DNA of 64,000 bases from Saksenaea vasiformis B4078 (lineage: Eukaryota > Mucoromycota > Mucoromycetes > Mucorales > Saksenaeaceae): positions 1 through 64,000 of the forward strand of contig JNDT01001411.1 in NCBI GenBank assembly GCA_000697055.1. Direction: 5' to 3'. Every line of letters starts with the position of its first letter. Position 1 is the first letter of the stretch. The notes under the pieces were generated by a model. The model made no database searches and was not told where the DNA came from. It saw only the letters and a list, made by a program, of their open reading frames with translations. The position numbers and the translations under genes were made by a program. This document shows, piece after piece, positions 57,011 to 64,000 of this stretch.

Positions 57011-57185
57011 CTGCCAGATGGCCTTGTCGGTAACGTCCTGACAAGATGTCCCTGTCATGGGCAGCGTCCCTCTTTGCTTTTTCCTTTTGCTTATCTTCTA
57101 GTACGTTTTCCAGATAGCCTTGCCCGTAACACCCTGACAAGATATTCCTCTCATGGGTAACGTTCCTCTTTGCTCTTCTTTTTCC
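57011..57185 (-). repeat. In-frame 96-bp tandem duplication
   Basis: Two diverged units with a 96-bp period, anchored by CCTGACAAGAT at 57037 and 57133. On the minus strand they translate to two 32-residue repeats, AKRNVTHERNILSGCYGQGYL and AKRDAAHDRDILSGRYRQGHL, each followed by a short charged tail. The open frame spans 56982-57278. The period divisible by three and substitutions that keep charge suggest past coding, perhaps an N-terminal exon of the adjacent broken gene. Confidence 0.55.
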
Positions 57186-57278
57186 ATTCTTTCGGTATAT
57201 ATGTGGTGTCGTATAGGTCACATATGAGGACATAGATCCACATCTAAAGATCGGCATTATACCCAAAGTCAAGACCAT

Positions 57279-59182
57279 CTCAGGAACACAGATCTACTGA
57301 CCGGGGTCAAGATTACAACTTCCGAATGAATAGAACTATAATAAGGACAGACGCGTAAACATATACAATCATCTTTACTTTACATCCAAATAAAGAAAGA
57401 GTCTCAAAGGATTTCCTGTCTGTCAAGTTACTATCCAAACAACTGAAATCCACATGTGGCGTTATCGCACGATGCACGATGTATATCATCACGAGTATTT
57501 GACTGCATCTGTTTGAGCAGACCAAAGCCCCCACCCTCGGGCACTTCCAGTTTATATACCATTGTTGCAACAGTGATCAAAATATTGAGGGAAGGAATGC
57601 CCGAGAGGAGTGTCCCACAAAATTGCCTTGAAATCATACCAGTTGTATTCAACTGCGACAGGTGTTACGTCAGAATCGTCAGAATTCGCATATATCATCT
57701 ACCAAACATTTCCACAAATAATTCTCAATGCAGATATCATATCCTCTTCACTGTGACGTTCTGTTCACGTCAGACGAATAATTGCAACCGGTCAAATCAC
57801 ACAGATAGGTTATTACTTAAATCAAGGAACAACTCTGCTACTCACTCCATAGAGAGCAGTCGTTGTAGAAAGTTGGTTCCTGATTAACTACTTTCTACCA
57901 AAAAAAAAAAAAAAAATCCAGCAGGAGCTAGATCTCCCTTGGTGAATCTTTCGAAAGACCTACTTCTCACAATGCGATAGCTGCAAAGCATGGTCCCTTT
58001 AGGTTACAACCCAGACAAATACTCATTAACTTAAATACCTTTGAAGATTCCCTAACAGCAAATGTGTCTTACTCATGAATGATATACCATTAGGTTGTTA
58101 CAGTACTAGAACGTCGAAATGAGCCAGGCGTCTTCAGTTTTTCACCGTGAGTCCCAGCGTCATGCACAATATTTGTGATGCGGTATGGTTTGCTTTTGCA
58201 TGTAATTGAAACAAATAGTTATGGGTTTCAAATGTAACGTTGGTTGACTTTTTCCAGATGATCGACTTTACTTTCAGAAGCTAAATAAGGTGCCTCTTTG
58301 AATTCTGAAATTCGTGGATATGACTTCTGGCCCTACAAATTTGCCAATGCAAAGTGCTGTCAATGGGAGAAATATCGAGGGTGATCAACCATACCATCAT
58401 GTATCTGTTACCAAGGCGAAGATCTTGCTATGGCTTACGCCAGGAAATTCCGTTTCAGTTAGCATATCAGGAATAACCCGTTAGTTCTTTTTTTCCGGTG
58501 AACGGAGTTATTTACGGATGGGCGTAGGATACACAGTGCCAAGGGTCCTTTTACTGTACCCTATGGAAAACTTAATGAATCGCAAGTTTGGAGAGCGGCG
58601 GCCCCGATATGCTGGTATTACAAACACCTTCCCACAAATATATGTATATATTAGTGTCATTATCAGTATTATAACTGTTAGTAAAGGAAATACTGGATTT
58701 TACCATCATTCCATCAAAAGATGTATCAGGAACCACCAACTTAAAGTTAAGGTTTCACACGCAAAATGCTAAGGGGTAGATCGAACTGAGGATTGTGCTT
58801 TGGCGAGCGTTACTTTAAGGTAGCACCTTTTTTCACCTGCTTATCCTCTTCTGTAGGACCATCACTCTACTAACACACAAGTACAGAAGGTGGAAGATAG
58901 GGAAAAGTTGGACAGTGCGGTCGGTGTTTTCAGTCCTGCAAGTTTGATATACGACTGCACGTGAAATTGCGATCGCTTGCCAATCAAGTAGTAGCTGGGT
59001 CTGACAGCCAATTCCCGGGGGTTGTGGCCGATGCCCTATCGGCCCACTTTTATCAGATTTTTTTGTTTCCGGAGAAACTTTTTGTTTTTTTAACGAATAC
59101 TTTCGCTCCGATACTCACTGCAAGTTTAGCTGGTGATTGCCTTCCCTTTTTCTACCCTTTCTTTTCTTCTTAATCTATTGTC
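57279..59182. other. 1.9-kb region upstream of CPR
   Basis: No firm gene. A 17-base A-run lies at 57901-57917. The minus strand at 57431-57652 has an open frame with the protein-like string MVYKLEVPEGGGFGLLKQM, which I cannot assign; it may be gene debris belonging to the repeated-family locus. The last 200 bp are T/C-rich and are the CPR leader. Confidence 0.4.
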
Positions 59183-61424
59183 ATGGCGCAATCGTCACCT
59201 GCACTTCTTGATACACTTGACATTGTCTTTCTGGGAGCCATCGGTATTGGCACCATTGGTTGGTTTGCAAGACGGCACATCGCAGACCGACTCTTTGGGT
59301 CGAATACGAACAATCAGACCCCTTTACCACCTGCTGGAAGTAGAAGTCCACCAAAGAGGGAACGCAATTTTGTCAAGGTTATGAAGGAACAGGTAAAGCT
59401 TTGAAAATCGCAGTGATGCAGTGAGGTACTCATCATCGGATTCAGGGTCGTCGTGTGATCTTTTTCTACGGATCTCAGACCGGTACAGCAGAAGACTACG
59501 CTGCGCGGTTAGCCAAGGAGTGTTCCCAGAAGTACGGCGTCAGCTGTATGACAGCTGACATCGAGCTGTACGATTTGAGCTACCTTGACACTGTCCCTGA
59601 AGACTTCCTCGTTTTCTTTGTGATGGCTACGTACGGTGAAGGAGAGCCAACCGATAACGCGGTGGAATTTTGGGATCTGTTGACGGACGAATCGCCCCAG
59701 TTTTCGGAAATGGAGTCGGAGGATAAGCCCTTGCAGAACCTCCGCTACGTTGTCTTCGGTCTCGGTAACAAGACCTATGAACATTACAATGTTGTTGGCA
59801 AGACTGTGAACAAACGGCTGGAACAGTTAGGTGCAAAGAGGGCTGCTCCACATGGTGAAGGTGACGATGACGGTTCTCTGGAAGAGGATTTCCTGGCCTG
59901 GCAGGAAGCCATGTGGCCGGCCTTTTGCGAAGCCTTGGGTGTGGATGAGAGCAGCGCAAGGTCCGGCCCTCGGCAGCCAACCTTTGCGGTGGAAGACGTA
60001 TTGGCATATGAGAAGGACGAGGTATACTTTGGTGAACTCAGCGAGAAGCTGAAGGAGGGAGCGTAAGTAGTTGCAACGAAAGTCCGACGTGGAGCTGACA
60101 GGTTATGCGTAGGCGAGTTGTTTACGATGCAAAGCGTCCTTATTTGGCTCCTATCACCTCAGCGGAACTGTTCAAGAACACTGACCGCCACTGTCTGCAT
60201 GTCGACGTGGATATCGAGGGCACTAATTTGACTTACCAGTCTGGTGACCACCTTGCCATGTGGCCTACCAATAATGAAATCGAGGTGAACCGGCTTGCAG
60301 CCGCGTTGGGTTTGACAGATAAACTTGACTCTGTGATTGTTGTCAAGGCAGTTGATCCCACGGCATCCAAGAAATTCCCGTTCCCGGTGCCTACAACCTA
60401 TAGAGCTATCTTCAGACATTACCTGGACATCTGTGCTCCTGCATCTCGCCAAACCATCATGTCGCTTGTCGAGTTTGCTCCCACAGAAGCATCCAAAGAA
60501 TACCTGCGTAAACTGGCTCAAGATAAGGACGAGTACAGACTCAAGGTCGCCGAAGCAGTCCGCAATGTAGGCGAAGTGCTTGAACTGGTCGCTGGTTCCG
60601 ACTACTGTCCCGGCATGTTTGAGTCCGTTCCCTTTGATTTGATTGTCGAAAGTATCTCGCGCTTACAACCTCGCTACTATTCCATTTCTTCATCGTCCAA
60701 GGAATCTCCCAAGAAGATCTCTGCAACGGTGGTGACCCTGGAATACAATCCCGATCCTACACCAGAACGCACCGTCTACGGTGTGAATACCAACTTCTTG
60801 TGGCAGATTCACGCTTCAACTCATGGTGTGAACGACGGCAAGGTTTACCCGAATTATGATCTCTCAGGACCCCGCCGGTCCTACCTCGATGCCGATGGCA
60901 AGTGCGCCAAGGTCCCTGTGCATGTGCGTCGCTCCCAATTCAAGCTTCCCCGCAACCCTACTGTACCGGTAATTATGGTTGGTCCCGGCACGGGTGTGGC
61001 ACCTTTCCGAGGTTTCGTCCGTGAGCGTGCAGTACAAAAGAAGGAGGGAAAGCCCGTCGGCACGACCCTCCTGTTCTTCGGTTGTCGCCACTCGCAACAG
61101 GATTTCCTTTACGCGGACGAATGGCCTGAGCTTTTCTCCACCCTCGGAGGAGACTCACGTATCATCACCGCTTTCTCTCGCGAAACCGCTCAAAAAGTAT
61201 ACGTGCAGCACCGCCTAGCAGAGCACGCCCAAGAAATCTGGGCCTTGTTGGAGAAAGGCGCCTACGTCTACGTTTGTGGTGATGCAAAGAATATGGCACG
61301 TGATGTCAACCAAACGTTTGTCAACTTTGCGCGGGATATCGGTGGCAAATCCGAAGAGAAGGCGTTTGAATACGTGAAGACGTTAAGAAACACCGGCCGT
61401 TATCAGGAAGACTGCTGGACTTAG
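59183..61424 (+). CDS. CPR1: NADPH-cytochrome P450 reductase
   Basis: Three exons, 59183-59392, 59446-60062 and 60113-61424, give 712 residues. Residues about 10-31 (LDIVFLGAIGIGTIGWF) are the ER membrane anchor. The FMN domain shows GSQTGTAEDYA, MATYGEGEPTDNA and FGLGNKTYEHYN. The FAD domain shows RYYSISSSS. The NADPH-binding part shows GPGTGVAPFRGF, FGCRHSQQDFLY and YVCGDAKNMA. The end is GRYQEDCWT, with the conserved aromatic Trp near the C-terminus that stacks on FAD. The enzyme passes electrons from NADPH to microsomal P450s (e.g. CYP51 in ergosterol synthesis), squalene epoxidase and heme oxygenase. Introns are 53 and 50 nt. C-ending codon bias suggests good expression. Converges with the edge gene. 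Confidence 0.98.
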
Positions 61425-62859
61425 ATGAACCCCCTTTTATATAACACGTGCGTACTTGTCATATGTCCCTCCTCTACCCTCAAAATGCAACATTTACCTG
61501 TATTAGTTTTCAATGGATGAAAAATCTTTTTAATTGAACATAGATTATTTTACTTTTCATCGTCGTAAGGAGAAACCGTCTGTTTCAGCTGAGATAATAG
61601 ATCTCATACAAATCTTCGAGCTATATTTGAACAACGTGCAATCGGATATCTTTGGCAGCTGTTTGTAACTGCACCTTTCCATGCAATATTTCTATTATGT
61701 CGATGAATCGAATGGCTTCGTGATGGATCCGTGACAATGATCTACTATGGTTGGAGAACAGCTTTAATGGTCAATCCCATTTTAGAGAAGGAAGCGTTGG
61801 TATTTCTGTACCTGGTCCTAAAAGTCGTTATCGAAGGGCGCATCTTGCCGATCCAGTTGTATTTAGCACCAGGGCGATGCCATAGAAGCTGTCCGAAACT
61901 TTACTTGTGTTTGAATGGTCTGGGGAGTATGTCAATACCTGCTCTTTCTCAGCTTGTTTGTATAGTGTGTACCTCCAGAACTCCTTATGTCCATCGCAGA
62001 TGGTTTACAATAGATCATGTATGCTAGAAGCAATTTGATGCTGTATGAGATCATCCACTACAGACTGCTCTGCCAGCGTTTATAGGCATTTCAGCGCGAA
62101 AGGTTTAATGATTTCATTCAGTAAAACGGATGCTCACGTTGCATTGTACCCGTTTTTATTGTTTCCTTTATCTGATATCACACGTAAGCTTATGCCTGCA
62201 TGACTAAAATAACCACATGCTGCAGTATTGGTTAGATCAATGTTTACTGCTCATCGTCGTTTAGCAGATACCGAGTATGCAATGCCAAGTTGCTCATATG
62301 TATGATGGTCTCTTTTAATTTCCTCGCCTTTTTACTGATCATGTTAAAACTTGCGGTTACTTGAGAGAAAGCGTTTAAATGCAGCATCGGCCCCCTTCAA
62401 TCTCACCTCTATCCGATGTTTTTTCTTGCAAGAAGTGAATAGCTCGTCAGATTTCTGTGGTCTATCTCTTTGGATCATCTAGTGAACGTCAACAGCCCCC
62501 TTCCTTCCAGGAGGATGCATTGATAAGCATGCAGTATGAGATTTTCATTTTCACCGGTTTGAAGCGGCTAATCGCATTACTGAATCATAAGTGTAATGAT
62601 CATTGCCTTTCTGCAAACAGGGAGAAATAAGCAGAAGCCATAGCGGCAACGGAAGCAGGATCGCATAGTCCTATTTACATATCCACAGCACCAATTTCAT
62701 CAGCTCCGCAATGCATGACACTTTACGACCTAACACGGAAAGAATATCGCTAAGAGCACAAGATCCGTTTTTTGTTTTCACAAAGATGTAATATATTTAT
62801 AAGTTACCGCAAGAAAGAAAGGAAAAAGAAAGAAGATACAAATGTTGTAGCAATCACTA
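61425..62859. other. Convergent 1.4-kb region
   Basis: Between the stops of CPR and the edge gene. A 98-codon frame at 61731-62027 is not ATG-supported by any motif and is not called. No RNA gene or repeat was recognised. Confidence 0.45.
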
Positions 62860-64000
62860 TTATTCAGATGTCCTTGGTGCTTCGGAAGTCGGTGTCCTGA
62901 CAGCAGCTGCTACAGCAGCAGCAGCAGCAGCAGCAGCCGCGGCTGCGGCTACGGACGGCGATTGATCACCTTGTTCGGCTGAGGTCTGTACTGGGGTTCG
63001 TTGTTGGGTTGATTGTGGCTGATGTTGTTGTTGTGGTTGCTGTTGCTGTTGTTGTTGTTGTTGTTGTGGTTGCTGTTGCTGTTGTTGTTGTTGTTGTTGC
63101 TGTTGCTGTTGTTGTTGTTGCTGCTGCTGTTGATGTGCCATCACTTCGGATGTGGAGGGTCGGGGACCATAGAAGCGCTCGGGTGAGTACTTGTTCTGAA
63201 GCGTTTGCAACAGCGCTTGATTTTCTGGACGCTGGAATTCGCGCATGAATTCGCCCCATTCACCTGTGTTAAAATTATGCAACAGCTTGCGACCCGAGAC
63301 TTGTTTGCTAAGAAGTAAGAATCCTCGTCCTACGACACCACAGACTTGGCAGATACGTTCACCTATAGTCAAACGTCGCCGGATGGCTTCCCAATTCGTG
63401 TTTACCAAGACCTTTTCGATATCCGCTCGACACTGAACCAGGACAGGTCTTGGATCACTGTTATCAAGGTGTTGTTGTTGCTGTTGTTGCCGTTCAGCTT
63501 CCAAATCGCGGTATGCCAAGTATAGCTGGAAATACTCAAAATTGAAGTAGACGCCTGCATTTTTCGGGGCAAAGTCGCAGTCATAGTGTGCAGGTAGATT
63601 GGCAAAGGTAGCAAATCGATGGAGTGGGGATAAGAGACCAAATTTCGTGCTTCGTTCATGACCTTGGATGATCAATTTGACCTCATCGTCTACTGTGTTT
63701 GCCTGATGTAAAAGATCGGCTTCGGAGACCTTTAGAAGGTCCTGGATGATTTCATTGCCTGTTAAAGTATACCCACAAAATAAAGTCAAACCATCATGGT
63801 CAAAACAAAAGCGTGAAAAAAAAATACTTACGTCGCACAGCATATTCTTTGTCTCTTGGGCTGGCTTTTTTGGCTCGTTTTGTGGCGTCTTTCCCAGCTT
63901 CTGCACTCTTGCGTTTCATTCCCGTGCCGGCGTTTCCCACGGCAGCACCGGTGGAGGTTGCGGCGGCCGCCGCAGCCGCGGGTGAGACCGATGCTAATGC
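62860..64000 (-). CDS. Unrecognised polyQ/polyA nuclear protein, 5' end cut by window edge
   Basis: The stop is at 62860-62862. The last exon (to about 63760) joins across an intron (GTAAGT..TTAACAG) to an exon from about 63834 that runs off the window. The upstream exon encodes Ala/Ser-rich sequence, then MKRKSAEAGKDATKRAKKAS, a bipartite nuclear-localisation-like stretch. Then comes an apparently folded domain: RNEIIQDLLKVSEADLLHQA, FGLLSPLHRFATFANLPAHYDC, GVYFNFEYFQLYLAYRDLE, ICQVCGVVGRGFLLLSKQVSG. The C-terminus is long polyGln and then about 13 Ala. I do not recognise the folded domain. A role in transcription is suggested only by the NLS and Q/A tracts. Confidence 0.75.
63020..63135 (-). 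repeat. CAA/CAG trinucleotide tract (polyGln)
   Basis: Minus-strand mixture of CAA and CAG codons, interrupted by a few CCA (Pro), encodes about 35 Gln. A second tract near 62910-62945 encodes polyAla, and a short Gln run lies at 63470-63490. Confidence 0.9.

Noticed and set aside
59627..60007. 126-codon minus-strand frame inside CPR
   Set aside because: Arg/Pro-rich antisense shadow caused by C-ending codon bias in the FMN domain.
63009..63248. Plus-strand Val-rich frame and minus-strand Ala/Thr-rich frame
   Set aside because: Alternative readings of the CAA/CAG trinucleotide tract.
1..64000. CRISPR arrays, bacterial operons, integrons or prophage-like modules
   Set aside because: None seen. 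The gene structures with spliceosomal introns are eukaryotic and the repeats lack CRISPR spacing.

Overview
The window is nuclear DNA of a filamentous fungus, most likely an early-diverging one of the Mucoromycota (Mucorales). Protein-coding genes are broken by many short introns, mostly 45-80 nt, with GT..AG ends. The tRNA-Tyr carries a nuclear-type intron. The gene content is eukaryotic and fungal: RNA polymerase II largest subunit, Elongator, NatC/NatE subunits, an APSES factor, PEX11, MIM1 and a rhizopuspepsin-like protease. One locus resembles a gene family that I recall as highly repeated in Mucorales. The order-level placement is inference; no marker rRNA is present.

Layout. 1-5.7 kb: tRNA-Tyr, a 17-bp minisatellite, the 60S biogenesis factor REI1 and a secreted aspartic protease. 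7.5-12.6 kb: a Rab5 GTPase and an MBP1-like APSES/ankyrin factor fired from a shared 138-bp promoter, then a NAB2/ZC3H14-type CCCH protein. 13.8-17.9 kb: ERCC1/RAD10, a PX-domain AGC kinase and an XRCC2-like protein. 19.5-27.4 kb: a subtilisin-like protease, ELP1 and MIM1. 29.7-36.6 kb: RPB1 with a very regular CTD, and NAA50. 40-53.5 kb: a PHD-finger protein, a membrane-anchored heme-thiolate peroxidase, PEX11, NAA35 and SF3A3 (divergent pair), and a two-part GT31-like/GT34 glycosyltransferase. 54.9-57.2 kb: a probably broken member of a repeated family. 59.2-61.4 kb: NADPH-cytochrome P450 reductase. The right edge cuts an unrecognised polyQ/polyA protein.

Most genes are unrelated housekeeping genes and do not form a cluster. 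Loose themes are mRNA/transcription (RPB1, SF3A3, NAB2-like, ELP1 via tRNA), N-terminal acetylation (NAA50, NAA35), DNA repair (ERCC1, XRCC2-like) and secreted hydrolases. Exon structures were assembled by eye. For 15 multi-exon genes worked out in full (REI1, aspartic protease, RAB5, MBP1-like, NAB2-like, ERCC1, PX kinase, subtilase, RPB1, NAA50, PHD, HTP, PEX11, SF3A3, glycosyltransferase, and also CPR) the summed exon lengths are divisible by three and the frames stay open.

The most interesting items are a dispersed 120-180 bp inverted-repeat (MITE-like) family present at four loci, the GT31-like/GT34 fusion with an apparently lost DxD motif in its first half, the repeated-family locus with an apparent frameshift, a GC-AG intron in NAA50, and the homogenised RPB1 CTD.
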